Source of the DNA: Clostridiaceae bacterium
GTDB taxonomy: Bacteria > Bacillota > Clostridia > DSM-8532
Assembly: GCA_012728015.1 (NCBI GenBank)
Contig: JAAYFY010000010.1
Coordinates: forward strand, 35,784-99,783
DNA: 64,000 nt
Reading direction: 5' to 3'
Below the pieces are notes generated by a model. The model was not told the origin of the DNA. It worked only from the letters and a program-made list of their open reading frames with translations, and searched no databases. The position numbers and the translations under genes are program-made. Of this stretch, positions 1 to 8,000 are shown in pieces (the first letter of the stretch is position 1; each line of letters opens with the position of its first letter).

Positions 1-399
1 TTGCCCGATACCAGGGAGGCGGCGGTGGTCATGCTGGCCGACTCGGTTGAAGCCGCTGTCAGGTCCGTGCCTGACAAGACCAGGGAAAAGATTGAAGGCC
101 TGGTAAGGAAAATTATAAAGGACAAGCTGGATGACGGCCAGCTGGATCGCTGCGATCTGACCCTGAAGGAACTGACCATCATCGCGGGAAGCTTCATACA
201 GGTACTTGGCGGCATCTTCCACGAAAGGCCGGAATACCCTGAGGTCGAGAAGAAGAAGGACCTTCTGGAACTGGATAACCGTATATACAACCTCCCGAGG
301 AATTTAAAGAAAGAAGGTGCATTGGGTCCAAATGGCAGTAACAGTTTACAACCGGCAGAAAAAACTCAGCCTGCCGAGGAAAACAATAAACCTTCTTAA
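1..399 (+). CDS. pgpH: PgpH-type 7TM-HD cyclic-di-AMP phosphodiesterase, C-terminal end (truncated by window)
   Basis: Only the last 132 residues are inside the window; the gene starts upstream and the codon at base 1 is not a real start. The fragment contains a stretch of the HD phosphohydrolase domain typical of the YqfF/PgpH family (EAAVVMLADSVEAAVRS near residue 6, DGQLDRCDLTLKEL near residue 45, GIFHERPEYP near residue 71), followed by a polar tail rich in Pro, Glu and Asn. The family hydrolyses c-di-AMP at the membrane; the membrane segments and the catalytic His-Asp pair lie outside the window. Its end overlaps ybeY by 68 bases, and the pgpH-ybeY-dgkA order is common in Firmicutes, which supports the call. 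Confidence 0.88.
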   Translation: MPDTREAAVVMLADSVEAAVRSVPDKTREKIEGLVRKIIKDKLDDGQLDRCDLTLKELTIIAGSFIQVLGGIFHERPEYPEVEKKKDLLELDNRIYNLPRNLKKEGALGPNGSNSLQPAEKTQPAEENNKPS

Positions 400-856
400 A
401 AGGGGAGTTGGGATCTGTGCCGGGCAAAATGGTTTCGCACATCCCTTTGATGTTTCAGTTACGCTGGTGGATAATGACCGGATCGCGCAAATGAATTGGG
501 AATACAGGAACATCCAGGTCCCCACCGATGTGCTCTCCTTTCCGCTTCTTGATTACAACCATGGCGTGCTGGACATCCAGCCCGGAGATTTGGACCCGTA
601 TACCAACAGGGTCGAGCTGGGTGATATTATCATATCGGTTGAGAAAGCTCAGGAACAGGCAGTAAGCTACGGCCATTCCCTGGAGAGGGAACTCGCTTTT
701 CTGGCTGTCCATGGCATGCTCCATCTGCTCGGGTATGACCATGAAGAACCTGATGAGGAGCAGGACATGATCCAAAGGCAGGAGAGAGTCCTTGAAGAGT
801 TGGGACTTGCAAGGAAGCCTGTCTTTGGTGAAGGTAGCGGTAGGGATGAAGAATAA
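332..856 (+). CDS. ybeY: YbeY endoribonuclease / rRNA maturation factor
   Basis: A single-domain zinc metalloprotein of about 174 residues, the usual family length. The zinc site HGMLHLLGYDH is at about residues 127-137 and is followed by the acidic stretch expected in the family. YbeY acts in 16S rRNA 3'-end maturation and ribosome quality control in the cytoplasm. A GTG at 317 is in frame, but ATG 332 is preferred: it gives the typical MAVTV-like N-terminus and leaves AGAAGG (312-317) upstream as a ribosome site, although the spacing is long. The gene overlaps the end of pgpH and the start of dgkA, so the three are probably translationally coupled. Confidence 0.93.
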   Translation: MAVTVYNRQKKLSLPRKTINLLKRGVGICAGQNGFAHPFDVSVTLVDNDRIAQMNWEYRNIQVPTDVLSFPLLDYNHGVLDIQPGDLDPYTNRVELGDIIISVEKAQEQAVSYGHSLERELAFLAVHGMLHLLGYDHEEPDEEQDMIQRQERVLEELGLARKPVFGEGSGRDEE

Positions 857-1217
857 AAAACTGTCGGACAGCTTTAAGAATGCCTTAATGGGTATTTCGC
901 AGGCCTTTGCCCGTGAGCGGAATATGCGGTTTCACCTGGTGGCGGCGGTTCTCAGCGTGATACTGGGTATCATCCTTCGCCTTGACATACTAAGATGGTC
1001 GGTTCTGTTCATTGCCATCGGCCTTGTGCTTGTTGCCGAGCTGGTAAATACGGCAATTGAGAACCTTGTGGGCATGATTACCGGCGAGTACTCCGAAAAG
1101 GCGAAGACCGTGAAGGATATTGCGGCGGGAGCCGTATTTGTCGCGGCGGCTGTGGCTGTTATCCTGGGTGTTTTGGTCTTTCTTCGCCCGATACTTCAAC
1201 TTGCAGGCTTATTATGA
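846..1217 (+). CDS. dgkA: Diacylglycerol/undecaprenol kinase family membrane protein
   Basis: A protein of about 123 residues with three predicted membrane helices. It has the DgkA family signature: AELVNTAIE in the second helix, which supplies catalytic Glu and Asn, and KDIAAGAVF before the third helix. In Gram-positive bacteria this family mostly phosphorylates undecaprenol to recycle the cell-wall lipid carrier. ATG 846 is chosen because it gives the standard short soluble N-terminus; in-frame upstream codons at 792 and 834 would add residues inside the ybeY coding region. It overlaps ybeY by 11 bases. Confidence 0.9.
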   Translation: MKNKKLSDSFKNALMGISQAFARERNMRFHLVAAVLSVILGIILRLDILRWSVLFIAIGLVLVAELVNTAIENLVGMITGEYSEKAKTVKDIAAGAVFVAAAVAVILGVLVFLRPILQLAGLL

Positions 1218-1237
1218 AATGAGGTGTCTATTATAGT

Positions 1238-1918
1238 TTGAAATCGATATTGGATATACTGGCTGATGTAATTATAATGATACCTATTCTTCTCATAGCG
1301 CTCCCTTTCCATGAATATGCCCATGCCTATGTGGCATATAAGCTGGGGGATCCCACGGCGAAAAACATGGGTCGTCTGACCCTGAACCCTCTGAAGCATC
1401 TTGATCTCTTCGGGACACTGATGATGTTTGTTGCCAGGGTGGGATGGGCCAGGCCCGTCCCTGTCAACTCAGGATATTTCAAGGACAGGCGGAAAGGAAT
1501 AATCCTCGTATCCCTGGCCGGACCCATGTCCAACCTGCTATTGGCTTTTGCTTTCATGCTGGTATGGGGTATCATGGTCAAACTGCTGGTGATTGAGGTA
1601 ATCCCCATAAGAAGTGAAACCATGGTGACTGTCATCACCTGGCTCCAGGTATTTTTCCAGGTGTCGATCCTGGTCAATATCAGCCTTGCGGTCTTCAACA
1701 TGATTCCTGTGCCGCCCCTGGACGGCTCCAGGCTCATATCTTCCTTCATTCCTGAAGAGAGCTATTACCGGTTTGCCCGGTATGAGCAGTTTATAGGGCT
1801 GGGCTTTCTGGCGCTGGTAATCTTTGCCCCCAACGCGCTTAGCTCTGTTATACGTTTTTTTGCAGATCCTATCTACAACAGCATGCTCACGGTAACCTCC
1901 TTAATCCTTGGACTGTAA
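1238..1918 (+). CDS. Site-2 protease family (M50) membrane metalloprotease
   Basis: A 226-residue polytopic membrane protein starting at TTG 1238. The zinc-binding HEYAH motif is at about residues 26-30 in the first helix. The second conserved site, NMIPVPPLDGSR, supplies the third metal ligand (Asp) at about residue 160. The short architecture without a PDZ domain matches the YwhC-like group, whose substrates are mostly unknown, rather than RseP or SpoIVFB. It sits between dgkA and scpA/scpB, the usual place of this subfamily in Clostridia. Confidence 0.88.
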   Translation: MKSILDILADVIIMIPILLIALPFHEYAHAYVAYKLGDPTAKNMGRLTLNPLKHLDLFGTLMMFVARVGWARPVPVNSGYFKDRRKGIILVSLAGPMSNLLLAFAFMLVWGIMVKLLVIEVIPIRSETMVTVITWLQVFFQVSILVNISLAVFNMIPVPPLDGSRLISSFIPEESYYRFARYEQFIGLGFLALVIFAPNALSSVIRFFADPIYNSMLTVTSLILGL

Positions 1919-1970
1919 CCCCTGTTGCATAGAGAGGAAGCACAGCCGACCAAGCGATCCCTTACCCTTA

Positions 1971-2007
1971 TGTCATCGCGAGCCGACGAAGTGCGGCGGA
2001 GATTGCC
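1971..2007. repeat. Degenerate copy of a dispersed TGTCAT-type repeat
   Basis: The stretch begins TGTCATCGCGAG and continues through CGACGAAG to GGAGATTGCC. It resembles the left arm of the inverted repeat at the right end of the window (TGTCATTGCGAG ... CGACGAAG ... CAATCTC). It lies in the 260-base gap between the M50 gene and scpA. The similarity is partial, so it is called a decayed copy. Confidence 0.45.
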
Positions 2008-2043
2008 ACACCCGGCTTTGCCGCGCTGGTGTTTTCAAAACGG

Positions 2044-2073
2044 TTGGCTTTCGGGGCATTTATAATATATAAT
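2044..2073 (+). promoter_or_regulatory. Possible sigma-A promoter for scpA-scpB
   Basis: TTGGCT (2044-2049) is followed after 18 bases by TATAAT (2068-2073), with another TATAAT just upstream. The -35 match is weak (4 of 6). The position, about 100 bases before scpA in an otherwise non-coding gap, makes it plausible. Confidence 0.35.
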
Positions 2074-2178
2074 ATTATGAAACACTCCTGGTTCGATGAT
2101 ATGGTGCGTTGTCCGATGTCCGGAAGGTCATGAAGACAGGTGGGATATAATCCTATATCGGGAAGGGGACTTTGGAGA

Positions 2179-2973
2179 TTGAAAAGTGCGCTTACCGACG
2201 CATGCACACTTAGGCTGAATAATTTTGAAGGGCCATTTGATCTGCTGTTTTTTCTCATCGAGAAGAACAAAATAGACATCTATGACATACCCATTTTTGA
2301 GATAACCGAGCAGTATATGGAGTACCTGGCTGCCATGCAGGAACTGGACCTGGAGATAGCCAGCGAGTTCCTGGTTATGGCGGCTACCTTACTTCATATC
2401 AAGTCCTGTATGCTGCTGCCCAAGCATGACGAAAAAGCTGCCGAAGAGCTTGACCCGAGGGAGGAACTGATCCTTAAGCTGGTGGCATATAAGAAATACA
2501 AGGAATTCTCGGGGATCCTTAAAGACCGGGAGGCTGCCTGGTCGAGGGTGCATTACAAGCTCCCTGAGGTCATTCCTGTCATCCAGCAGGAAGAAGAGCT
2601 TGAAGTATCGCCGGTCATCCTCTGGCAATGCATGGTGGAAGTCCTTAACCGCTCCCGGGAGAGGATGAGCGACGATAACAAAAAGATGAAGCGGATTCTT
2701 GACCAGGAAAGGGTTTCGCTGAGAGCCAAGGTCCGGGAGATTCTCGGCATTCTTGCCAAGGGCATACGGTTCTGCTTTTCCAAGGTTTTTTCGCCTTTAA
2801 CCAGGAGCAGGATTGAGATCGCAACAGGATTCCTCGCCCTTCTTGAGATTGTGAAGATGGGACGGGCGAGCCTGGATCAGCCGGTGGCCTTCGGAGACAT
2901 CTATGTCACACCCGAAAAGCCCAGGAAGAAAAGGGAAAAACGTGAAGCTGAGAAGGAAAGTGATTTGTCTTGA
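2179..2973 (+). CDS. scpA: Segregation and condensation protein A (kleisin)
   Basis: The kleisin subunit of the bacterial SMC condensin, about 264 residues. The N-terminal SMC-head-binding segment reads NNFEGPFDLLFFLIEKNKID, and the C-terminal winged helix (RSRIEIATGFLALLEIVKMG) is present. A conserved acidic middle region is also visible. TTG 2179 is chosen because GGAAGGGGA (2161-2169) lies at good spacing before it; GTG 2140 in the same frame has no clear ribosome site. The stop overlaps the start of scpB. Confidence 0.93.
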   Translation: MKSALTDACTLRLNNFEGPFDLLFFLIEKNKIDIYDIPIFEITEQYMEYLAAMQELDLEIASEFLVMAATLLHIKSCMLLPKHDEKAAEELDPREELILKLVAYKKYKEFSGILKDREAAWSRVHYKLPEVIPVIQQEEELEVSPVILWQCMVEVLNRSRERMSDDNKKMKRILDQERVSLRAKVREILGILAKGIRFCFSKVFSPLTRSRIEIATGFLALLEIVKMGRASLDQPVAFGDIYVTPEKPRKKREKREAEKESDLS

Positions 2974-3521
2974 GCGCTGTTATGGATTGTGAAACTATCA
3001 TTGAAGCTGTTTTATTCGCATCAGGAGACCCGGTGCCGCTCGAAAAGCTGGCTGAGATCATCGAAAAGGATAAAAAGACCACCAGGGGGATCCTGGCAAA
3101 TATGCAATACAAGTTTGAGCATTCATCAAGGGGCATCCTGCTGCGGGAATTAGACGGGTCATGGCAGTTTTGCACCAAGCCCGAGCTTGATCGGTATATA
3201 GCGAAGCTGGGCGCCACGAGAAAAAAGCCGGGCCTTACCCAGGCGGCCTACGAAACCCTTGCAATTGTCGCTTACAACCAGCCGGTTACAAGAGCTTACA
3301 TAGAGCAGATCCGGGGCGTAAATTCCGACAGCGTGATCATGACTTTAATGGAACGAAACCTTATAAGGGAGGCGGGAAGGGAAGACGCGCCCGGCAGACC
3401 CAAGCTCTATGAAACCACCGAGGAGTTTTTGAGGGTGTTCGGGTTTTCATCCCTCAGGGAGCTTCCGCCCCTGGAGATGAATGAGATACCCGAGGCATTT
3501 GAGAGCCTGCCCTCGGATTGA
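2970..3521 (+). CDS. scpB: Segregation and condensation protein B
   Basis: A protein of 183 residues made of two winged-helix domains, partner of ScpA in SMC-ScpAB. Family features are the opening ETIIEAVLFASGDPVPLEKLAE and the second-domain stretch LTQAAYETLAIVAYNQPVTR with RGVNSDSVI and GRPKLYETT. TTG 2970 overlaps the scpA stop by four bases, indicating translational coupling; ATG 2982 is an alternative. Confidence 0.94.
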   Translation: MSAVMDCETIIEAVLFASGDPVPLEKLAEIIEKDKKTTRGILANMQYKFEHSSRGILLRELDGSWQFCTKPELDRYIAKLGATRKKPGLTQAAYETLAIVAYNQPVTRAYIEQIRGVNSDSVIMTLMERNLIREAGREDAPGRPKLYETTEEFLRVFGFSSLRELPPLEMNEIPEAFESLPSD

Positions 3522-3579
3522 GCGGGATCTATAAGGAATATTCTGTCATAAGCCGGAGAAGCTATGTCAGGGTGATGAT

Positions 3580-4155
3580 ATGCTTCTTGCGGCTTTTATT
3601 ATTATCCTCATCGCGGCTGCCGTACTGCTGCCGCTGACCTTTACGGCCTCGGCAGTATTTGACGAAGGCGGTTTCAGCCTGAATATACGTGTCAGGCTTG
3701 CCCATATTATAACACTGTTTGGCTGGGACTCCGGTGAGGAGGGATTGAATTTCCTGTTCAAAAAACGCGCGCGGGGGGAGAAAAAAAAGAAAAAACGGAT
3801 GAACAGGATCATCCGGACCATTTTTAACCCGGACTCGCTGCTGAACATTAAAGGCATGACTGTTGCCAGGTTTGAGATCCGGGGAGTGATCGCCACCAAC
3901 GACGCCGCAAGGACCGCCATGCTTTATGGCTCCCTCTGCGCAGCCCTGTCAGCCATTATTCCTTTTCTCAGGCGCAGCAGGACGCTTGTTGACTTTTACC
4001 CCGATTTCCAGAAGAAAAAGCCTGACTTTCTCATTAGTTGCATAATCAGGATCAGGATAATCCATATTATATATCTGATAGCAATTCTTTATGTGGCGAA
4101 GAATCTGAAAGGAAGGTGGCACAGCTTATGGAACCGCATCCCATTGAAGAGCTGA
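3580..4155 (+). CDS. DUF2953 membrane-associated protein
   Basis: A protein of 191 residues with a strong N-terminal hydrophobic segment (about residues 2-25), a lysine-rich run near residues 65-75 and a second hydrophobic stretch near the C-terminus. This layout and the location between scpB and gerW match the DUF2953 family found in spore formers. Its function is unknown; association with GerW suggests a sporulation role by context only. The 3' end overlaps the start of gerW by 28 bases. Confidence 0.75.
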   Translation: MLLAAFIIILIAAAVLLPLTFTASAVFDEGGFSLNIRVRLAHIITLFGWDSGEEGLNFLFKKRARGEKKKKKRMNRIIRTIFNPDSLLNIKGMTVARFEIRGVIATNDAARTAMLYGSLCAALSAIIPFLRRSRTLVDFYPDFQKKKPDFLISCIIRIRIIHIIYLIAILYVAKNLKGRWHSLWNRIPLKS

Positions 4156-4592
4156 TGAAGACGGCCATGGAAAGCATAAAGGAAATGGTTGATGTAAATA
4201 CTATTGTAGGAGACGCGGTGCAGACAGTGGACGGTACGGTGATCATTCCCGTATCCAGGGTGTCCTTTGGTTTTGCGGCAGGCGGAGGCGAATACGCCAA
4301 GGGGGATAATAAGAACCAGGATTCCAAATTCCCCTTTGCGGGCGGAAGCGGAGCGGGAGTGTCGATCAATCCGGTTGCGTTTATGGTTGTGGGACGCAAC
4401 AATACAATCAAAATGATACCTGCTTCTTTCAATAATCCCATAGACAGGCTTATGGAAACCATACCAAATGCCATCGAGCATATCAAAAAAACCATGACAG
4501 GAAAAGACCAGGGAAAGCCATGCAAAAAAAAGGATAACGGGAAGGAGGGTGAAACAAAGGAGGAAGAGAATAGCGATAAGCGGGAATCGTGA
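4128..4592 (+). CDS. gerW: GerW/YtfJ family sporulation protein
   Basis: About 154 residues. The family core is clear: an N-terminal helix (PIEELMKTAMESIKEMVDV), a beta region with GTVIIPVSRVSFGFAAGGGEY, a glycine-rich GGSGAGVSINPVAFMVV and a charged Lys/Glu-rich tail. In Bacillus the homologue is made in the forespore and is needed for normal germination. ATG 4128 is preferred over an in-frame codon at 4038 because GGAAGG lies just upstream and the family begins near this Met. It overlaps the DUF2953 gene. Confidence 0.88.
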   Translation: MEPHPIEELMKTAMESIKEMVDVNTIVGDAVQTVDGTVIIPVSRVSFGFAAGGGEYAKGDNKNQDSKFPFAGGSGAGVSINPVAFMVVGRNNTIKMIPASFNNPIDRLMETIPNAIEHIKKTMTGKDQGKPCKKKDNGKEGETKEEENSDKRES

Positions 4593-4616
4593 TTCCGACC
4601 CACAAAAAGTAAATAA

Positions 4617-4634
4617 AGGGGGCTTTCGCCCCCT
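4617..4634 (-). terminator. Intrinsic terminator of the SASP gene
   Basis: Stem GGGGGC (4618-4623) and GCCCCC (4628-4633) with a TTTC loop. Read on the - strand the hairpin is followed by a T-rich run (CTTTATTTACTTTTT), which fits termination of the SASP gene at 4654-4884. On the + strand there is no T run, so it is a poor terminator for gerW. Confidence 0.75.
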
Positions 4635-4653
4635 GATCTCTATTAACTACTGG

Positions 4654-4884
4654 TTATTTGCTCATTGTTCCGGAAGCGCCCTGCTGGGCCTGGTTGGTTT
4701 CCACAGGATACTGGTTTCCGGTGTAGGACTGGAAAACTTTCTTAACGATATTTCCGCCGATTCTTCCGGCATCATGGCTGGTGATGTCGCCGTTATAACC
4801 CTGCTTGAGGTTGATGCCCAACTGGCCGGCAATCTCATACTTCATGTTGTCAAAAGCAGTTCTGCTTCGGCTGTTGCGTGCCAT
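4654..4884 (-). CDS. Alpha/beta-type small acid-soluble spore protein
   Basis: A small protein of 76 residues with the SASP signature: MKYEIAGQLGI near residue 14, then GYNGDITSHDAGRIGGNIVK. The GPR protease cleavage region is recognisable within the first motif. These proteins coat and protect spore DNA and are later degraded to feed germination. The ribosome site AGGAGGTGAA is strong and close to the ATG. The gene is monocistronic, on the strand opposite to its neighbours, with its own terminator. SigG control is expected from the family, but I could not place a SigG promoter with confidence. Confidence 0.95.
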   Translation of the reverse strand: MARNSRSRTAFDNMKYEIAGQLGINLKQGYNGDITSHDAGRIGGNIVKKVFQSYTGNQYPVETNQAQQGASGTMSK

Positions 4885-4960
4885 TGAATTTCACCTCCTC
4901 AGTTCTTATTATTTCTTTTCACCCATGCATTATAAGTAGAAAGTTATGGTGAGACCGCAG

Positions 4961-4983
4961 CGGCCGTTTTTTGGCCGTTTTTT
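4961..4983 (+). terminator. Intrinsic terminator upstream of the flagellar promoter
   Basis: Stem CGGCC (4961-4965) and GGCCG (4973-4977) followed at once by six T. It points along the + strand and would stop read-through from the gerW side before the fla/che operon promoter. Confidence 0.65.
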
Positions 4984-5035
4984 AATAATATGTGCCTGGG
5001 TTGACAAAATATTGGTTATAATGACAGAAGATTTA

Positions 5036-5086
5036 TTGTTTTATTCGATATATTGTGATATATTGTTCAATGAATACATATATTCA
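5036..5086 (+). promoter_or_regulatory. Proposed fla/che operon promoter with tandem repeat and inverted repeat
   Basis: TTGTTT (5036-5041), 17 bases, then TATATT (5059-5064) preceded by TGA, an extended -10. The 10-base word GATATATTGT occurs twice head to tail (5047-5056 and 5057-5066), the second copy covering the -10. An inverted repeat TGAATA-CATA-TATTCA follows at 5071-5086, near the expected start of transcription. It is the best promoter candidate upstream of flgB. Binding of any regulator is inference. Confidence 0.5.
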
Positions 5087-5133
5087 GTTAATACGAGGTC
5101 TGAAAAGAGGGTAAATAATAAACACATGATAAA

Positions 5134-5150
5134 ACGAGATTCACTCTCGT
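5134..5150 (+). promoter_or_regulatory. mRNA hairpin abutting the flgB ribosome site
   Basis: ACGAGA (5134-5139) and TCTCGT (5145-5150) form a 6-bp stem with a five-base loop. The next base starts the Shine-Dalgarno AAAGGAG (5151-5157). Such a stem may protect the 5' end of the mRNA or tune initiation. Confidence 0.5.
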
Positions 5151-5166
5151 AAAGGAGATGATTCCT

Positions 5167-5547
5167 GTGCTGCAGAACATCTTGTTTCCCAGGAGCAATC
5201 TTCAGAAAGCCCTGGATGCTGCCTGGCTGAGGAACGAGGTCATTTCCAACAATATCGCCAATGTTGATACGCCGGGGTATAAGCGTAAAACCGTCAAGTT
5301 CGAGGAATTTCTCAGCAGCGAAATGAAAACAGGAAGAATCGGCAAGGGACGGAAAAGGTTCCAGTCACCTCAAATCATTGTTTCCCGTGATTACAGCACA
5401 CTAAGCTACCGTTCAGACGGCAATAACGTGGATATCGAAAACGAGATGGCCGAACTGGCCGCCAATTCATTACGCTACAATACTTTAATACAAAAGATGA
5501 ACGGCGATTTCCAGAACCTTCGTAAGGTGATCAGGGGAGGTGCTTGA
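5167..5547 (+). CDS. flgB: Flagellar basal-body rod protein FlgB
   Basis: A proximal rod protein of about 126 residues, exported by the flagellar type III system. The N-terminal rod motif is visible as ISNNIANVDTPGYKR (about residues 26-40), and the C-terminal helix ends in LRYNTLIQKMNGDFQNLRKVI. GTG 5167 is preferred over ATG 5158 because AAAGGAG (5151-5157) touches that ATG but is nine bases from the GTG. It is the first gene of the fla/che operon and lies two bases before flgC. Confidence 0.94.
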   Translation: MLQNILFPRSNLQKALDAAWLRNEVISNNIANVDTPGYKRKTVKFEEFLSSEMKTGRIGKGRKRFQSPQIIVSRDYSTLSYRSDGNNVDIENEMAELAANSLRYNTLIQKMNGDFQNLRKVIRGGA

Positions 5548-5549
5548 TA

Positions 5550-6005
5550 GTGTCTTTTTTCAAATCGTTCAACATCAGCTCTTCGGCGCTGACAGCGCAA
5601 AGGCTTCGCATGGATATAATCGCGCAGAACATTGCCAATGCTAACACCACCAGGACCGAGGATGGAACACCGTACCGCAGGAAGACGCTGGTATTCCAGG
5701 AGCGCGAGGGTACCCCGTTTTCCCAATACCTTTCCAGGGCGAGCAGGGAGCGCTTTCTAAGCGGCAATGCCGCCGGCGGCGGTGTCAAGGTAACAGCTGT
5801 CGTCGAGGATCAGTCCCCGTTCAGGGAGGTCTATGATCCAGGCCATCCCGATGCGGATGAGAACGGCATTGTACAGATGCCAAATGTGGATATCATTACC
5901 GAGATGGTCAACATGATTTCGGCGACAAGGGCCTATGAAGCTAACGTAACAGCCTTGAACGCATCAAAATCCATGGCTTCCAAGGCGCTTGAAATCGGAA
6001 GATAA
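5550..6005 (+). CDS. flgC: Flagellar basal-body rod protein FlgC
   Basis: About 151 residues. The rod signature MDIIAQNIANANTTRTEDGTP is near residue 20. The C-terminal family segment VDIITEMVNMISATRAYEANV is near residue 115. GTG 5550 lies eight bases after GGGGAGG (5535-5541); the in-frame TTG 5544 is too close to that site. FlgC follows FlgB in the rod, and gene order reflects assembly order. Confidence 0.95.
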   Translation: MSFFKSFNISSSALTAQRLRMDIIAQNIANANTTRTEDGTPYRRKTLVFQEREGTPFSQYLSRASRERFLSGNAAGGGVKVTAVVEDQSPFREVYDPGHPDADENGIVQMPNVDIITEMVNMISATRAYEANVTALNASKSMASKALEIGR

Positions 6006-6046
6006 GCCGGATGCAGGCATGAATCGTGCCGGAAGGGGATGATTAT

Positions 6047-6349
6047 ATGGCGTTTGATGCCATAACTTCAATAAGCGGAACGCCGCAGGGTATAAGGCCG
6101 GTGAAAACTACGGGTTCCGGTCAAGGCGACGTGAGTTTTAAAGACATGCTTTTGGATGCTATAAACGGCGTTAACCAATTGCAGCGTGAATCCGACGCCA
6201 TAACCGAAGATTTCATAGCCGGACGGACAGACAGCATTCACGACGTTATGATTGCCGGGACTAAGGCAAGCCTGGCCCTGGATTTCATGATTGAAGTCAG
6301 GAACAAGATCATGGATGCCTATCAGGAAATAATGCGGATGCAGGTGTAG
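6047..6349 (+). CDS. fliE: Flagellar hook-basal body complex protein FliE
   Basis: About 100 residues, the normal size for FliE, which links the MS ring to the rod. Recognisable segments are SFKDMLLDAINGVNQLQ and the C-terminal ASLALDFMIEVRNKIMDAYQEIMRMQV, the latter nearly invariant in the family. ATG 6047 has GGAAGGGGA (6031-6039) at seven bases; the in-frame GTG 6026 does not. A small GC hairpin (6357-6370) separates it from fliF. Confidence 0.94.
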   Translation: MAFDAITSISGTPQGIRPVKTTGSGQGDVSFKDMLLDAINGVNQLQRESDAITEDFIAGRTDSIHDVMIAGTKASLALDFMIEVRNKIMDAYQEIMRMQV

Positions 6350-6417
6350 GATAAATCCCGCGTGCGCGGGAAGGAATGTACAAATGAAAGACCCTTTGTC
6401 GGAAGGAAGATGATGAG

Positions 6418-7980
6418 ATGCCAGAGGGAATAAAAAAACTGTATGAAAAGATAAAGACTTACTGGAATGACCTTGAGAAAAGCCAGAAAGTCAGGATTTA
6501 CGTCATGGCGGGAATCGTTCTGCTTGCTGTTGTCGCAACCCTGGTAATGACATTGCGGGTGGATTACGCCCCTTTGTTTGATTCATCTGAAACCGTCAAC
6601 TTAAGGCCCGTTGTTGAATATCTCGAAGAAAACAACATCAAATACAGAAAAGGCACCAACCAGGTTTATGTTGACAGCAGGAAGAAGAAGGATATTGAGT
6701 TTGATCTGACTGCCCAGGGCATTGTATCCCCCGAGGTGACCTTTGCGGATACCTGGTCGAAGCTTTCACTTACAGCCACCGAGGCCGACAAACAGAACCT
6801 GTGGAAGAATTATCTGACCAATGACCTGGTATACAAGCTCAAGAAATTTGAAAATGTTGAAAACGCGACCGTCCAGTATACCAAGCCCGAAAAAACCTAC
6901 TGGGCAAGGGATGGTGCCGAAGACCAGGGCAGCGCATACGTTATGCTGAAGACAAGAAGCCCTCTTACGCCTGACCAGGTGGACGCTGCGGCCCGAGTTG
7001 TGGCGGCATCCATCGGTGTCCCCTCCGAAAGGGTGACCATTGTTGACCATAATCTTAATCCGCTGAGCCGCCAGGGCAGCAGCGACCTGACACGGGCGTC
7101 GACGCAGGATGAGATGAGGCGTCAGCGTCAGCTGGAGCTGGAGAGCAAGGTTTATGAAACATTCAAGATTGGCGTGGTCCAGAACGCGAATTTTGATACC
7201 ATGAGCGTTTCCGCCAATCCCGCCCTCGACTTTGATACGCATAAGAGCGTTTCAAAGGAATATTCGGCCCCGGACCCGGATGGGCAGGGTTACAGAAGCA
7301 GCCATGAGTATTTGGAGGAGAACCTGACCAACGGTGAAGCGGGAGACATTCCCGGGACCGATAACAATCCCGAAACCATGCCGGCTTATCAGTTCGGTGA
7401 TAGCGGACGCTCAAATTACAGCAGGGTTCAGTCTTATGAAGAGAGGCTGTTAAACGAAACCAATTCCGAAACCGAGAAAGCGTTGGGCAAGCTGATAAGC
7501 GGCCAGTCAACCATGTCCATCGTGCTTTGGTATGGCAAAGTGGTGGAAACAGCAGATGGCCTGACCTCTGAATACCTGGAAGAGGTGAGGCACCTGGCCT
7601 CGGACGCTACCGGCATACCCGTGCAGAATATCACCGTAAGCATACAGAAGCTGGTTCCCGAGCCCATGCCGGTTGTAACACTGGCCGATACACTCATGGA
7701 ACTGTTCGACAGGTATGGCTTATACGTGCTGATGCTAATCCTTCTTATTGTAATGGTGGTGACAGCCATGCCCAGGAAGAAACACGAAACCGCTCTGGAG
7801 TTTGCGGCTGCCGAAGCCGCTGCCGGCGGCGCGTTCCCGGAAGATGGGAAGGAACCCCTACCCGATATCAGTGTTGAAGAACAATCAGAGCTTAAGAAAC
7901 AGATTGACAGGTTCGCGCAGCAGAATCCTGATGCGGTGGCACAGCTTTTGAGGAACTGGATCGCCGAGGATTGGGAGTAA
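6418..7980 (+). CDS. fliF: Flagellar M-ring protein FliF
   Basis: A protein of 520 residues with one membrane helix near residues 27-45 and a second near residues 440-457, the standard MS-ring topology. Between them are the ring-building domains, including ATEADKQNLWKNYL and TVQYTKPEKTYW. The cytoplasmic C-terminus (about residues 490-520, ending LRNWIAEDWE) is the FliG-binding helix. It is the base on which the export gate and switch assemble. fliG follows after 20 bases. Confidence 0.97.
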   Translation: MPEGIKKLYEKIKTYWNDLEKSQKVRIYVMAGIVLLAVVATLVMTLRVDYAPLFDSSETVNLRPVVEYLEENNIKYRKGTNQVYVDSRKKKDIEFDLTAQGIVSPEVTFADTWSKLSLTATEADKQNLWKNYLTNDLVYKLKKFENVENATVQYTKPEKTYWARDGAEDQGSAYVMLKTRSPLTPDQVDAAARVVAASIGVPSERVTIVDHNLNPLSRQGSSDLTRASTQDEMRRQRQLELESKVYETFKIGVVQNANFDTMSVSANPALDFDTHKSVSKEYSAPDPDGQGYRSSHEYLEENLTNGEAGDIPGTDNNPETMPAYQFGDSGRSNYSRVQSYEERLLNETNSETEKALGKLISGQSTMSIVLWYGKVVETADGLTSEYLEEVRHLASDATGIPVQNITVSIQKLVPEPMPVVTLADTLMELFDRYGLYVLMLILLIVMVVTAMPRKKHETALEFAAAEAAAGGAFPEDGKEPLPDISVEEQSELKKQIDRFAQQNPDAVAQLLRNWIAEDWE

Positions 7981-8000
7981 ATGCGGAGGTTTGAACGATT

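Noticed and set aside
4617..4634. Hairpin as a terminator of gerW
   Set aside because: No T run on the + strand; the T-rich side serves the SASP gene on the - strand.
5001..5022. TTGACA and TATAAT upstream of flgB
   Set aside because: Both hexamers are perfect but only 10 bases apart, too close for sigma-A. The 17-base pair at 5036-5064 is better.
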